DNA of 64,000 nt from an uncultured Pseudoxanthomonas sp. (GTDB lineage: Bacteria; Pseudomonadota; Gammaproteobacteria; Xanthomonadales; Xanthomonadaceae): assembly GCA_946479745.1 (NCBI GenBank), contig CAMLGZ010000004.1, forward strand, positions 1 to 64,000, read 5' to 3'. Made by a program: the position numbers and the translations under genes. Below the pieces are notes generated by a model. The model saw only the letters and a program-made list of their open reading frames with translations, ran no database searches and was not told the DNA's origin. Shown piece by piece: positions 7,897 to 17,849 of the stretch (position 1 is its first letter; each line of letters begins with the position of its first letter).

Positions 7897-8645
7897 TCGC
7901 GACGCGCCATGCTCTTGCGCGCCGTCGCGCACCCCAGCGTTTCTGCACTGACCGGCGCGCCCAGCTCCCTCAGCATCTCTCTCTGTTCGGGCAGCGGCGT
8001 ACGCAGCATGCGTTCTTCGAAGGTAGCCAACTTGCGGAACGCGGGCAGAGCCAGGGTACGTTCAAGGAAGGCGGCGGTGCGCGGCCAGCGTTGCGCATCC
8101 ACGGTGTAGCGGACAAAGGCCGCATTGCGGAAGAAGCTTGCGATGCTGATGTCCGCCACCGACAGCGTACCGAACAGGAATCCTTCCGCCGGCAATACCG
8201 ACTCCAGATAATCCAGGGTCTGAGGCAACTGTTCGTCGCGTGCACGGTTGACGATGGCTTCGTCCGCCTGTTCGCCGAACAGGAAACGCTTGACCCCGAT
8301 CTGATAGAACATGCCCCAGATCACCACATCGCCCAGCCACGAATCGGCGTATTCCTCCAGCCACCTGGCCTGCGCGCGGTCGCCGATGTCGGCCGGATAC
8401 AGCGGGGGCTGCGGATGCTTTTCGTCCAGGTACTGGCAGATCACCGAAGAGTCGTTGATGACCCGGTCGCCATCAATGAGTACCGGGATGCGGCGCAGCG
8501 GGCTCAGCTCGCTGAAGCGTTCGTTGCCTACGAATGGGGCGATGGGGTCGATGGTGTAGTGCAGGCCTTTCAGCTCCATGCATACCAATACTTTGCGTAC
8601 GTAGGGGGAAATGTAATTTCCGATGATGTGGTAATCGGTCGTCAT
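7893..8645 (-). CDS. Glutathione S-transferase family protein
   Basis: Two-domain GST fold: thioredoxin-like N-terminal half (NYISPYVRKVLVCMELKG, RIPVLIDG, DSSVICQYLDEK near residue 65, which is the glutathione-binding region) and an all-helical C-terminal half (LSVADISIASFF). The active-site position carries S/Y rather than cysteine, favouring conjugation or peroxidase-like chemistry. Length is 250 residues. Convergent with the permease. Physiological substrate unknown. Confidence 0.9.
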   Translation of the reverse strand: MTTDYHIIGNYISPYVRKVLVCMELKGLHYTIDPIAPFVGNERFSELSPLRRIPVLIDGDRVINDSSVICQYLDEKHPQPPLYPADIGDRAQARWLEEYADSWLGDVVIWGMFYQIGVKRFLFGEQADEAIVNRARDEQLPQTLDYLESVLPAEGFLFGTLSVADISIASFFRNAAFVRYTVDAQRWPRTAAFLERTLALPAFRKLATFEERMLRTPLPEQREMLRELGAPVSAETLGCATARKSMARRD

Positions 8646-8679
8646 GTCGGTGTCCGCTCTTAGTAACGAAACTCTCGCC

Positions 8680-8785
8680 CGTCATCCCAGCGAAAGCTGG
8701 GATCCATTTTGACTTTGCCTTTGGCTGTTCACGCAGAGCAAAGAGCAAGATCAAGATGGATCCCAGCTTACGCTGGGATGACGAC
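8680..8785. repeat. Inverted repeat, GTCATCCCAGCGAAAGC family
   Basis: Arms reading GTCATCCCAGCGAAAGCTGG and its near-complement are about 50 bases apart. Each arm itself folds (CCCAGC-GAAA-GCTGGG), so the element can form two small hairpins or one long one. It lies between the GST and purU genes. Confidence 0.85.
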
Positions 8786-8803
8786 GACTTTTTCCTGGTC
8801 GTC

Positions 8804-9655
8804 TCAACGAAATACCACCGTGCGATGCCCATTCAACAAAATCCGGTGCTCCACATGCCTACGCACCGCGCGCGCCAGCACCTGCGATTCGGTATCGCTG
8901 CCCACCCGCACTAGTTCCTTGGGCGTCATCGCGTGATCCACCCGCGCCACGTCCTGTTCGATGATCGGGCCTTCGTCCAGATCGCGGGTCACGTAGTGCG
9001 CGGTGGCGCCGATGATCTTGACCCCGCGCTGGTGCGCCTGGTGGTAGGGCTTGGCGCCTTTGAAGCTGGGCAGGAAGCTGTGATGGATGTTGATGGCGCG
9101 CCCGGCCAACGCATCGCACAACTCCGGCGACAGAATCTGCATATAGCGCGCCAACACCACCAAGTCGATGCCTTCGCGCGCCACCAGATCGAGGATCCGC
9201 TGTTCCTGGGCATGCTTGGACGCCGCGGTCACGGGCAGGTGGTGGAAAGGGACGCCGTAGGAAACGGCCAGCGCCGTGAAATCCTCGTGGTTGGAAACGA
9301 TGCCCGCGATATCCACCGGCAATTGCCGGCTATGCGCACGGAACAGCAGGTCGTTGAGGCAGTGTCCCTGGCGGCTCACCAATACCAGCAACCGTGCGCG
9401 ACGACGCGCGTCGTGAATCTGCCAGTCCATGCCGAAGCTCTCGGCCAGCACGGCGAACTTTTCCCTTAATGCTCCCGCTTCGGCCGCCGCGGGCAAGTCG
9501 AAATGCACACGCAGGAAGAAACGCCGCGTTTCTTCGTCGCCGAACTGCTGCGCGTCCTGGATGTTGCAGCCCAGCTCGTACAGCAGGCCGGTCACGCGAT
9601 AGACGATGCCGGTGCGGTCGGGGCAGGACAGGGTGAGGATGTAGTCGGGGTGCAT
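8804..9655 (-). CDS. purU: Formyltetrahydrofolate deformylase
   Basis: Hydrolyses 10-formyl-THF to formate and THF, balancing the one-carbon pool and feeding formate to PurT. The N-terminal ACT domain (residues 1-80, LSCPDRTGIVYRVTGLLYE) senses methionine/glycine in the E. coli enzyme. The C-terminal formyltransferase-fold domain has INIHHSFLPSFKGAKPYHQA and the hydrolase signature around GATAHYVTRDLDEGPII with the catalytic aspartate. Length is 283, normal for the family. Confidence 0.95.
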   Translation of the reverse strand: MHPDYILTLSCPDRTGIVYRVTGLLYELGCNIQDAQQFGDEETRRFFLRVHFDLPAAAEAGALREKFAVLAESFGMDWQIHDARRRARLLVLVSRQGHCLNDLLFRAHSRQLPVDIAGIVSNHEDFTALAVSYGVPFHHLPVTAASKHAQEQRILDLVAREGIDLVVLARYMQILSPELCDALAGRAINIHHSFLPSFKGAKPYHQAHQRGVKIIGATAHYVTRDLDEGPIIEQDVARVDHAMTPKELVRVGSDTESQVLARAVRRHVEHRILLNGHRTVVFR

Positions 9656-9706
9656 GGGGCAATACTACCGCTCTGCGTAGGGCTACCGTTGACGCAGATC
9701 CAGGAG

Positions 9707-9841
9707 GACGTCATCCCAGCGAAAGCTGGGATCCATCTTGATCTTGATTGTGGCTGGAACGCCGGCTTCTTTAGAAGCAAAGTCAAAATGGATCCCAGCT
9801 TTCGCTGGGATGACGATGCCTGGGCTTTCGTTGGGATGACG
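9707..9841. repeat. Inverted repeat, ATCCCAGCGAAAGCTGGGAT family, with a third partial arm
   Basis: Two full arms at about 9709-9735 and 9789-9816 in opposite orientation, followed by a decayed extra arm (TGGGCTTTCGTTGGGATGACG) at 9820-9841. This shows local multiplication of the unit. Confidence 0.85.
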
Positions 9842-9857
9842 ATTTTCTAATTTGGTC

Positions 9858-11132
9858 CTACAAATCGTAGGACAAAAGGTCGTACCCAGTCGCCGCACGC
9901 ACCACCCGCTGATGCACGAACGAGCCGCTGCCGCCATTGGTCAGCACCACGATGCCGCGCCGGCGTTGCGCATCGCCGACCGCGAAGTTCTTGAAGATGT
10001 CGCCGTTGCTGCCCGAGTGGTAGAACACCGGCCCGTCCCGGGTTTCTTCCATGTTCCAGCCCAGTCCTTTTTCCGTCCAACGTCCTGGGATCCTGATCTG
10101 CGGGGTGAGCATGGCCTGCCGCGTGGCCTCGGTGATCTCCCACGGGCCTCGTTGCTTGCGCACCATCATCAGGGTCAGGAAGGTCGCGTAGTCCTGCACG
10201 GTGGAACGCAAGCTCGCCGCCGCGTTGGCCACGATGTCGCCCGGCCAAGTCACCAGTCCCGCGGGTGCGAGCGCCACCACTTCCGGCATCGCGCGCGCGG
10301 CATCGTCGTACTTCCACGCCGAAAGCGGCTTGCCCCAACGGTCGGCGACCCGTTGGGCGATGCTCCATTGCTCGCGGAACATTTGCGGCGGCATGCCCGA
10401 TTCGGTTGTGTCGTGCCTGCGATGCCCGTACACCGAACGTGCAGCAAGATCCGCATTCCAGGTGTAGCTGCTGTCCTTCATGCCAGCGGGGCCGAAAAGA
10501 TGCGCCTGCATCGATTCGTCCAGGCTCTGGCCGGTGATGGTTTCCACGGCCAGCTGCAGCCAGAAGATCGCCTCGCCGGAATAGTCGATGCGCGTGCCGG
10601 GCTTGACCATCGGCACCAGTTTTTCCGTCGCCGGCGACTTGCGCCAGTTGGGCAACCCAGTGGAATGGCGCAGCACATCGCGTGCAGTGATCAGTTCTAT
10701 CCACGGATGATCGGCCAGGTAATCCATGCGCCGGTAGCTCACCAACGGCCGGTCCAGATCGATCAGGCCCCGGTCCGACAACTGCATGACCAGATAGGCG
10801 AACACCGGCTTGCTGAGCGAAGCGTCTTCGAACACCGTACGCGCATCCACCGGCGCGCCAATCACTGCATTGGTCGTGCCGAAGCCGCGACTCCAGGCGA
10901 CTTCGCCGTCTTCGACCACCGAAATGCCCACGCCCGGCACCGCGAACGCCTGCATGATGCGTGGCAGTTCGGCCAGAAAAACGTCGGAAGGAATCCACGG
11001 CCCGCCGTCCTTCGCGCACTGCGCCGCAACCGCGTTGAGCGGCGCCAATCCCGCAAGTCCTGATAGGGCACTTGCGCCCAGGAAACGGCGGCGGCTTTTC
11101 GAATGAGGGGGGCTGACCGGCATCGCTGGCAT
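9858..11132 (-). CDS. Tat-exported serine beta-lactamase-family hydrolase
   Basis: Class C/AmpC-like serine hydrolase fold used by beta-lactamases, esterases and D-peptidases. The N-terminus carries a Tat signal (SRRRFLGASALSGLAGLA). The catalytic SxxK is S105-L-S-K108, the Tyr motif is Y184-S-G and the third motif is HSGSNGD near the end. The start at 11132 (or 11123) is preferred because further upstream the frame runs through the metE riboswitch. About 424 residues. More likely an esterase or peptidase than a resistance enzyme, but sequence alone cannot tell. Confidence 0.85.
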   Translation of the reverse strand: MPAMPVSPPHSKSRRRFLGASALSGLAGLAPLNAVAAQCAKDGGPWIPSDVFLAELPRIMQAFAVPGVGISVVEDGEVAWSRGFGTTNAVIGAPVDARTVFEDASLSKPVFAYLVMQLSDRGLIDLDRPLVSYRRMDYLADHPWIELITARDVLRHSTGLPNWRKSPATEKLVPMVKPGTRIDYSGEAIFWLQLAVETITGQSLDESMQAHLFGPAGMKDSSYTWNADLAARSVYGHRRHDTTESGMPPQMFREQWSIAQRVADRWGKPLSAWKYDDAARAMPEVVALAPAGLVTWPGDIVANAAASLRSTVQDYATFLTLMMVRKQRGPWEITEATRQAMLTPQIRIPGRWTEKGLGWNMEETRDGPVFYHSGSNGDIFKNFAVGDAQRRRGIVVLTNGGSGSFVHQRVVRAATGYDLLSYDL

Positions 11133-11254
11133 TGGATAGGTTTCCGCTCTACGCGGCAAGCCCGTTCCCCGGGCCGTCTTTCGGGCATGGCTTGACGGCC
11201 CGCTATTGGCGGCGTAACTTGCGCAAGCCAAGGTTTCCATCTCTTTATGCAGAT

Positions 11255-11445
11255 AAAGCGATGGAATTAAAAGGGAAGCCGGTGCGGACTCCGCAAGAGT
11301 CCAATTCCGGCGCTGCCCCGCAGCGGTATTTGGAAACGAACCTCGCCAACAGCACTGATCCTTGCGGATCGGGAAGCGGCGGGAAGTAGGCAAGCGCACT
11401 CGCCGTTCCGTGCGCCCGTCCATGAGCCCGAAGACCTGCCCCGGC
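11255..11445 (+). promoter_or_regulatory. Cobalamin riboswitch upstream of metE
   Basis: Has the conserved cobalamin-aptamer blocks in order: AGGGAAGCCGGTGCG, a GCGCTGCCCCGCAGCGG block, a GCACTG block, and the B12-box-like GCCCGAAGACCTGCC at about 11426-11440. A stable hairpin CGGAAGGAC/GTCCTTCCG at 11446-11469 and a 200-base structured leader lead to the metE start, likely the expression platform. Expected to shut off metE when adenosyl- or methylcobalamin is present. Confidence 0.93.
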
Positions 11446-11674
11446 CGGAAGGACAAGACCGTCCTTCCGCATGACCTGGAACTTCCGAGGGGAAGTGGCC
11501 GGAGCCTGCGTCCGGGATGCTAATTCCGCGGACGCATCCTCTCGCCTCTTCCTCATGGAAAGTCCGGTTCGCCCGCGGGGGCGAAGGTCGCTGACGTGGC
11601 GAAACCGAGCGCATTGCGGCTCGACCGCCGCACGGTTCCTTCGTTCCTCATCCGAAACCGCATGAGGAAAAGTT

Positions 11675-13951
11675 ATGACCACTGTCACCAACCTGGGCTT
11701 CCCGCGCATCGGCGCCAAACGCGAACTCAAGCGTGCGCTGGAAGCCTGCTGGCGCGGCGAGATTTCCGCCGCCCAGCTGCAGGACACCGCACGCGACCTG
11801 CGCCAGCGCCACTGGCGACTGCAGAAAGAAGCAGGCGCCGACCTAGTGCCCTGCAACGACTTCTCGCTGTACGACCATGTGCTGGATACGGCATTCCTGT
11901 TCGACGCCATCCCTGATCGCTACGGGCCGCTGGCCGATCGCGATCCGCTGGCCGGCTACTTCGCGCTCGCCCGCGGCCTGCAGAAGGACGGCGTGGATCT
12001 GCATGCGCTGGAAATGACCAAGTGGTTCGACACCAACTACCATTACCTGGTGCCCGAGCTGCATCGCGACCAGCGGTTCCGATTGCGCGGCGACAAGCCG
12101 GTGGCGGAATTCCTGGAAGCCAAGGCGCAGGGATTCAACGCGCGTCCCGTGCTGCTGGGACCGGTCAGCTTCCTGCTGCTGTCCAAAGCCGTCGACGGCA
12201 GCGACCGCCTGGAGTTGCTCGATCGCTTGTTGCCGGTCTATGCCGAACTGCTCGGCAAGCTGAAAGACGCCGGCGCCGACTGGGTGCAGATGGACGAGCC
12301 CTGCCTGGTGCTGGACCAGGACGCCGACGATCATGCTGCTTGTCGCACCGCCTATGCCGCGTTCGAGAACATAGCGCGTCCGAAATTGTTGCTGACCACC
12401 TACTTCGGCGCGCTCAACGGCAATCTCGCCCTCGCGGCCTCCTTGCCCGTAGAGGGTCTGCACGTGGATCTGGTGCGCGGCAAGGAACAACTGGATGCGG
12501 TCTTGAAAGCGCTGCCCAAGCAGCGCGTGCTTTCCCTGGGCCTGGTCGACGGCCGCAACATCTGGCGCAGCAACCTGGACGACGCGCTGATCCTGGCCAA
12601 ATACGCCAGCGGGCACGTCGGCGCGGACAATCTGTGGCTGGCCCCCTCGTGTTCGCTGCTGCATGTGCCCGTGGATCTGGCCAGCGAGAAATCGCTGCCC
12701 GGCGATCTGCACTCCTGGTTGTCGTTCGCGCGGCAGAAGATCGAGGAGCTCAAGACCCTCGCCGATGCGCTGCAGGGTCGGCCGGGCGCGGAACTGGCAT
12801 TGAACGTCGCGCGCGACCGGCTCGAGTCCAGGCGCCGGTCTTCCCGCGTGCACAAACCGCAAGTAGCCGCGCGGCTGGCTGCGCTGACCGATGCCCATGC
12901 GCAGCGCAAGTCCGGCTACCGGCCACGGCGTTTGCTGCAACAGGCAGCGCTCGGCTTGCCGGCCTACCCCACCACCACCATCGGCTCGTTTCCGCAGACG
13001 CTGGAAGTGCGCGAGGCGCGCGCCAGGAACAAATCCGGCACGCTCTCGGATGCCGATTACGATGCGTTCCTGGCCGCGGAAACGGAAAGATGCGTGCGCT
13101 TCCAGGAAGACATCGGCATCGACGTGCTGGTGCACGGCGAATTCGAGCGCAACGACATGGTGGAATATTTCGGCGAGCAACTGGAAGGCTTCGCCTTCAC
13201 CAAGCTCGGCTGGGTGCAGAGCTACGGTTCGCGCTGCGTGAAGCCGCCGATCATCTACGGCGACGTGACCCGTCCGCAACCGATGACCGTGCGCTGGTCG
13301 CAATACGCGCAATCGCTGACCGGCAAGCCGATGAAGGGCATGCTGACCGGCCCGGTGACAGTGCTGCAGTGGTCGTTCGTGCGCGACGACCAGGCACGTT
13401 CGCAAACCTGCCGGCAGATCGCGCTGGCGTTGCGCGATGAAGTGACCGACCTGGAAGCCGCGGGCATCGGCGTGATCCAGATCGATGAGCCGGCGATCCG
13501 CGAAGGCCTGCCGCTGCGTCGCGGCGAGTGGAAGACGTATCTGGACTGGGCTGTGGAATGCTTCCGCATCACCGCCTCAGGCGTGGCCGACGTCACCCAG
13601 ATCCATACGCACATGTGCTATTCCGAGTTCAACGACATCATGGAAGCGGTCGCGGCGATGGACGCGGACGTGATCTCCATCGAGACGTCGCGCTCGCGGA
13701 TGGAATTGCTGGATGCTTTCGTCAAGTTCCGTTATCCCAACGAGATCGGGCCGGGCGTGTACGACATCCATTCGCCGCGCGTGCCGGATGGCCAGGAAAT
13801 GTTGGATCTATTGAAGAAAGCGCGTTCCGTATTGGCGCCGGAACAGATCTGGGTCAATCCCGATTGCGGTTTGAAGACGCGCGGGTGGCCGGAGACGCGG
13901 GCTGCGTTGACGGCAATGGTGGCTGCGGCGAAGGAGATGCGCGCTATGTAA
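11675..13951 (+). CDS. metE: Cobalamin-independent methionine synthase
   Basis: Transfers the methyl group of 5-methyl-THF-polyglutamate to homocysteine without B12. The 758-residue protein has the family's double-barrel layout. Zinc ligands are visible as H646 and C648 in THMCYSEFND and C731 in NPDCGLKTRG; TTTIGSFPQT marks the C-terminal barrel start. The N-terminal TVTNLGFPRIGAKRELK is diagnostic. Controlled by the cobalamin riboswitch upstream, implying that a B12-dependent MetH exists elsewhere in the genome. Confidence 0.97.
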   Translation: MTTVTNLGFPRIGAKRELKRALEACWRGEISAAQLQDTARDLRQRHWRLQKEAGADLVPCNDFSLYDHVLDTAFLFDAIPDRYGPLADRDPLAGYFALARGLQKDGVDLHALEMTKWFDTNYHYLVPELHRDQRFRLRGDKPVAEFLEAKAQGFNARPVLLGPVSFLLLSKAVDGSDRLELLDRLLPVYAELLGKLKDAGADWVQMDEPCLVLDQDADDHAACRTAYAAFENIARPKLLLTTYFGALNGNLALAASLPVEGLHVDLVRGKEQLDAVLKALPKQRVLSLGLVDGRNIWRSNLDDALILAKYASGHVGADNLWLAPSCSLLHVPVDLASEKSLPGDLHSWLSFARQKIEELKTLADALQGRPGAELALNVARDRLESRRRSSRVHKPQVAARLAALTDAHAQRKSGYRPRRLLQQAALGLPAYPTTTIGSFPQTLEVREARARNKSGTLSDADYDAFLAAETERCVRFQEDIGIDVLVHGEFERNDMVEYFGEQLEGFAFTKLGWVQSYGSRCVKPPIIYGDVTRPQPMTVRWSQYAQSLTGKPMKGMLTGPVTVLQWSFVRDDQARSQTCRQIALALRDEVTDLEAAGIGVIQIDEPAIREGLPLRRGEWKTYLDWAVECFRITASGVADVTQIHTHMCYSEFNDIMEAVAAMDADVISIETSRSRMELLDAFVKFRYPNEIGPGVYDIHSPRVPDGQEMLDLLKKARSVLAPEQIWVNPDCGLKTRGWPETRAALTAMVAAAKEMRAM

Positions 13952-13982
13952 GACGGGGCGACCCGTGTGGCTCGTTGTGGGT

Positions 13983-14059
13983 TGTAGGAGCGCCCCATGG
14001 ACGCGAGCTTTTTCGTGCGTCGATAGCAAAGAGCTCGCGCCCATGGGGCGCTCCTACCG
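13983..14059. repeat. Inverted repeat, TGTAGGAGCGCCCCATGGAC family
   Basis: Arms beginning TGTAGGAGCGCCCCATGG and ending CCATGGGGCGCTCCTAC pair across a spacer containing an inner GAGCT palindrome. Located between the convergent metE and nrdB genes, where it can serve as a bidirectional terminator. Confidence 0.85.
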
Positions 14060-14065
14060 CCTTGT

Positions 14066-15085
14066 TCAGAACGCGTGGTCGAAACCGACTTCGCCCTGCA
14101 CGCCGACCTGGTATGACGAGACCCGGCGCTCGAAGAAATTGGTCAGCTCCTGCACGTCCTGCAAATCCATGAAGGGGAACGGATTGGTCGAACCGAAATG
14201 CTTGGGCATGCCCAGCTGCGCCATGCGCTGGTCGGCGCAGTATTCCAGGTACTGGCGCATGTCCTTGATCGACAGGCCGGCGACGCCGCCGCTCAAGGTG
14301 TCCTCGGCGAAGGCGACTTCGCATTCCACCGCCTCGCTCATCATCTGCACTACCTGGGCCTTGAGGTCGTCGTCGAACAGGTCCGGCTCTTCCTCGCGCG
14401 CGGTGCGGATCACTTCGAAGGCGAAAGCCATGTGCGCGCTCTCGTCACGGAACACCCAGTTGGTGCCGCTGGCCAGTCCATGCAACAGCCCGCGCGAACG
14501 CAGGTAGTACACGTAGGCGAAGGCGCCGAAGAAGAACAACCCCTCGATGCAACCGGCGAAGCAGACCATGTTGAGCAGGAACTGGCGGCGCTGTTCCCGC
14601 GTTTCGATGCGGGTGATGCCCTGCAGCGAGTCGATCCATTTGAAGCAGAATTCGGCCTTGCGGTGGATGGAAGGAATGTTTTCCACCGCAGAAAAAGCCT
14701 TGGCGCGTTCGTTGGGATCGGGCAGGTAGGTATCCAGCAGGGTGAGATAGAACTGCACATGCAGCGCTTCCTCGTACAACTGCCGCGACAGGTACATGCG
14801 CGCTTCCGGCGCGTTGATGTGCTGGTACAGGTTGAGCACCAGGTTGTTGGAGACGATGGAGTCGCCGGTGGCGAAGAAGGCGATCAGGCGTTCGATCAGG
14901 TGGCGCTCGGCGGGACCGAACTTGTCCTTCAGATCTTTGGTGTCCAGCGAGAAATCCACTTCCTCGACCGTCCAGGTGTTGCGGATGGCGTTGCGGTACA
15001 TCTCGTAGAACTGTGGGTAGCGCATGGGGCGCAGGGTCAGTTCGAAGCCGGGGTCGAGGAGGAGTTGCTGGGGGTGGGTGGACAT
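14066..15085 (-). CDS. nrdB: Class Ia ribonucleotide reductase, beta (radical) subunit
   Basis: Houses the di-iron tyrosyl radical that starts ribonucleotide reduction. The 339-residue ferritin-fold protein shows carboxylate/histidine ligand stretches (LYEEALHVQFY, RDESAHMAFAFE) and a C-terminal tail (ELTNFFERRVSSYQVG) of the kind that docks to the alpha subunit. Lies downstream of nrdA in the same direction, separated by an inverted repeat, so it should share nrdA's cobalamin control. Confidence 0.95.
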   Translation of the reverse strand: MSTHPQQLLLDPGFELTLRPMRYPQFYEMYRNAIRNTWTVEEVDFSLDTKDLKDKFGPAERHLIERLIAFFATGDSIVSNNLVLNLYQHINAPEARMYLSRQLYEEALHVQFYLTLLDTYLPDPNERAKAFSAVENIPSIHRKAEFCFKWIDSLQGITRIETREQRRQFLLNMVCFAGCIEGLFFFGAFAYVYYLRSRGLLHGLASGTNWVFRDESAHMAFAFEVIRTAREEEPDLFDDDLKAQVVQMMSEAVECEVAFAEDTLSGGVAGLSIKDMRQYLEYCADQRMAQLGMPKHFGSTNPFPFMDLQDVQELTNFFERRVSSYQVGVQGEVGFDHAF

Positions 15086-15103
15086 GGAATTCCTGGTGTT
15101 TCC

Positions 15104-15241
15104 TTCTCCCTTTGGGAGAAGGTGCCCGAAGGGCGGATGAGGGAATGGATCGTCAGCTTGTAATGAAAGTTGGCGAGTGAGTCATTGCCATTCCCTCATC
15201 CGTCGCTGCGCGCCACCTTCTCCCGGAGGGAGAAGGGAGTA
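15104..15241. repeat. Inverted repeat, CTTCTCCC...GGGAGAAGG family
   Basis: Arms CCTTCTCCCTTTGGGAGAAGG and CACCTTCTCCCGGAGGGAGAA-type hairpins with ATTCCCTCATCC inner sequences, between nrdA and nrdB. The related copy at 24539-24700 lies between zwf and pgl, again inside an apparent operon. Confidence 0.8.
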
Positions 15242-15246
15242 GGCAA

Positions 15247-17682
15247 CTACTGGCAAGCCTCGCAACTCTCCGGATTCTCCAGCGAGCAGCTAACCGCTTC
15301 CACCGGTGCGTACGCAGGCTTCGGCGCTTCGGCCGTCGCGTTGCCCACTGTGGTCTTGGCGATTTTCGTTGCCGGCCGCGAGCGCAGGTAGTAAGTGGTC
15401 TTGATGCCTTTCTTCCACGCATACATGTACATGGACGACATCGCGCCGATGTTCGGGCTCTCCATGAACAGGTTCAGCGAGGCCGACTGGTCGATGAAGG
15501 CGCCACGGTCGGCGGCCATGTCGATCAGCGAACGCATCGGCACTTCCCAGGTGGTGCGGTAGATCTCGCGCAGCGCGTCGGGGATACGCGGCACGTTCTG
15601 GATCGAACCTTCGGCCTGCTTGATCTCATCGCGCACTTCCGACGTCCACATACCCAGCTTTTTCAGCTCGCCCACCAGGTAGCGGTTGACCTGCAGGAAG
15701 TCGCCCGACAACGTTTCGCGCTTGAACAGGTTGCTGGTCTGCGGCTCCACGCACTCGTAGCAGCCGGCGATGGAAGCAATGGTCGCGGTGGGCGCGATGG
15801 CGATCAGCAACGAGTTGCGCAGGCCGCTTCCGACGATGCGCTCGCGCAGCGTCTCCCAGCGGTCCATGTGCTCGGGGGTCACGTTCCAGGCTTCGAACTG
15901 GAATTCGCCGGCCGCCGCACGCGTGTCGTTGAACGAAGGGTGCCGGCCGCGTTCCTCGGCCAGTTCCACCGAAGTTTCCAATGCGTGGAAGTAGATCGTC
16001 TCGGCGATCTTCGCCGACAGCTTGCGCGCCTCGGTGCTGTCGAAGGGCAGGCGCAGCTTGAAGAACACGTCCTGCAGGCCCATCACGCCCAGCCCGACTG
16101 GGCGCCAGCGCAGGTTGCCGCGGCGCGCGGTTTCGATGGGATAGAAGTTGAGGTCGATCACCCGGTCCAGCTGGCGCACGGCCAGGCGCACGGTTTCGGC
16201 CAGCTTGTCGAAATCGAATAGCGCGTCTTCGTCCAGGTGGTGGCTGAGGTTGATCGAACCCAGGTTGCACACCGCCGTCTCTTCGGCCGAAGTGACTTCC
16301 AGGATCTCGGTGCACAGGTTGGACAGATGGATGACGTTGCCGGCCTTGGCGGTCTGGTTGCTGGCGCGGTTGCACTTGTCCTTGAAGGTCATCCAGCCGT
16401 TACCGGTCTGGGCCAGGGTGCGCATCATCCGCCCATAGAGCTCGCGCGCCTTGATCGACTTCACCGCCTTGCCCTGCAGTTCGGCCTGCGCGTAAGCGCG
16501 TTCGAAATCTGCGCCGAACAGATCGGTGAATTCCGGTACCACGCGCGGATCGAACAACGACCAGTCCGCGTCGGCTTCCACGCGCTGCATGAACAGGTCG
16601 GGGATCCAGTTGGCCAAGTTCAAGTTATGCGTGCGCCGCGCTTCGTCGCCGGTGTTGTCGCGCAGCTCCAGGAATTCCTCCACGTCCGCATGCCACGGTT
16701 CCAGATACACGCAGGCCGCGCCCTTGCGCTTGCCGCCCTGGTTCACCGCTGCGACCGAGGAATCCAGCGTCTTCAACCACGGCACGATGCCGTTGGAATG
16801 GCCATTGGTGGATTTGATCAGCGAGCCGCGCGAACGCACGCGGGTGAAGCTGACGCCGATGCCGCCGCTGAACTTGGAGAGCTGGGCGATATCGCCGTAC
16901 TTCTGGTAGATGGATTCCAGCGAATCGACCGGCGAATCCAGCAGGAAGCAGCTGGACAACTGCTCGTGCGTGGTGCCGGCGTTGAACAGCGTTGGCGAGC
17001 TGGGCAGGTAGTCCAGGTTGCCCATGCGCCGGTACAGCGCCAGCGCTTCCGGCACGTCTTCGCTCAAGGCGCAGGCGATGCGCAGGAAGAACTGCTGCGG
17101 GGTTTCGATCACCTTGCGCGTATGCGGGTGGCGCAGCAGGTAGCGGTCGTACAGCGTGCGCAGGCCGAAGTAGTCGAAGCGCAGATCCAGCGAGGCGTCC
17201 AGTGCATCGTTCAACTTGCGCGCATTGGTCTGCACGAAGCCGAGCAGGCGGTCGTTGATCAGGCCGACTTCGTGGCCGCGCAGGATCGACTGCGAGAACG
17301 CGTGGATTTCCTGGCCGGTGACTTCCTTGGCGATGTAGTTGGCCAGCAGGCGCGCGCCCAGGCGGCCGTATTCGGGTTCTTCGGCGGTCAGCAACGCGGC
17401 GGTTCGGATGGACAGCTCGTCCAGCTCGCGCGTGGTGGCGCCGTTGTACAGGCCCGATATGGTGCGCGTCGCCACGCGCATCGGGTCGATCGCATGCAGG
17501 CCTTCGCAGTTGCGTTGCACCGCGCGCACGATCTTGTTGAGGTCCACCGGCTCCTGGCCGCCGTTGCGCTTGGTCACGCTCATCGCGGTGGCGGTAGGCG
17601 GCGGAGTCAGTAAAAAGGAAGTGTCGTCGGTCGCTTCTGCGAGCGCCTGTTCGTTCTGTGTCACGGGTGTATCTCCCATCAT
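15247..17682 (-). CDS. nrdA: Class Ia ribonucleotide reductase, alpha (catalytic) subunit
   Basis: Reduces NDPs to dNDPs. An ATP-cone allosteric domain lies near residues 35-125 (SVTKRNGGQEPVDLNKIVRA). The barrel has LSSCFLLDSPVDSLE, VCNLGSINLS and PTATIASIAGC, carrying the active-site cysteines. The C-terminus ends SCSLENPESCEACQ, a cysteine pair for re-reduction. Total 811 residues. The start is uncertain: two adjacent ATGs (17682/17679) with weak Shine-Dalgarno, and an internal ATG before SVTKRNGG is possible. Controlled by its own cobalamin riboswitch and a strong promoter. Confidence 0.95.
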   Translation of the reverse strand: MMGDTPVTQNEQALAEATDDTSFLLTPPPTATAMSVTKRNGGQEPVDLNKIVRAVQRNCEGLHAIDPMRVATRTISGLYNGATTRELDELSIRTAALLTAEEPEYGRLGARLLANYIAKEVTGQEIHAFSQSILRGHEVGLINDRLLGFVQTNARKLNDALDASLDLRFDYFGLRTLYDRYLLRHPHTRKVIETPQQFFLRIACALSEDVPEALALYRRMGNLDYLPSSPTLFNAGTTHEQLSSCFLLDSPVDSLESIYQKYGDIAQLSKFSGGIGVSFTRVRSRGSLIKSTNGHSNGIVPWLKTLDSSVAAVNQGGKRKGAACVYLEPWHADVEEFLELRDNTGDEARRTHNLNLANWIPDLFMQRVEADADWSLFDPRVVPEFTDLFGADFERAYAQAELQGKAVKSIKARELYGRMMRTLAQTGNGWMTFKDKCNRASNQTAKAGNVIHLSNLCTEILEVTSAEETAVCNLGSINLSHHLDEDALFDFDKLAETVRLAVRQLDRVIDLNFYPIETARRGNLRWRPVGLGVMGLQDVFFKLRLPFDSTEARKLSAKIAETIYFHALETSVELAEERGRHPSFNDTRAAAGEFQFEAWNVTPEHMDRWETLRERIVGSGLRNSLLIAIAPTATIASIAGCYECVEPQTSNLFKRETLSGDFLQVNRYLVGELKKLGMWTSEVRDEIKQAEGSIQNVPRIPDALREIYRTTWEVPMRSLIDMAADRGAFIDQSASLNLFMESPNIGAMSSMYMYAWKKGIKTTYYLRSRPATKIAKTTVGNATAEAPKPAYAPVEAVSCSLENPESCEACQ

Positions 17683-17849
17683 GATGCACGCGGCGGCCTG
17701 TCCCTCGCAGGCAACGCAGGCCTTGTGCCTCTAAGGATGGGAAAGCGGCGTCGCAGGCGCCGCGACGAAAAGTCGCTTGCCTCGCGTCGCCAGCCTGTCT
17801 CCCCCCGGAGATTCCGCGGCCGGCACCGCGCGGTGTGCTTCGCGCGGCT

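Noticed and set aside
9858..11456. Longer 532-residue version of the beta-lactamase-family protein
   Set aside because: The extra N-terminal 108 residues are translated from the opposite strand of the metE riboswitch; the Tat signal begins at 11132.
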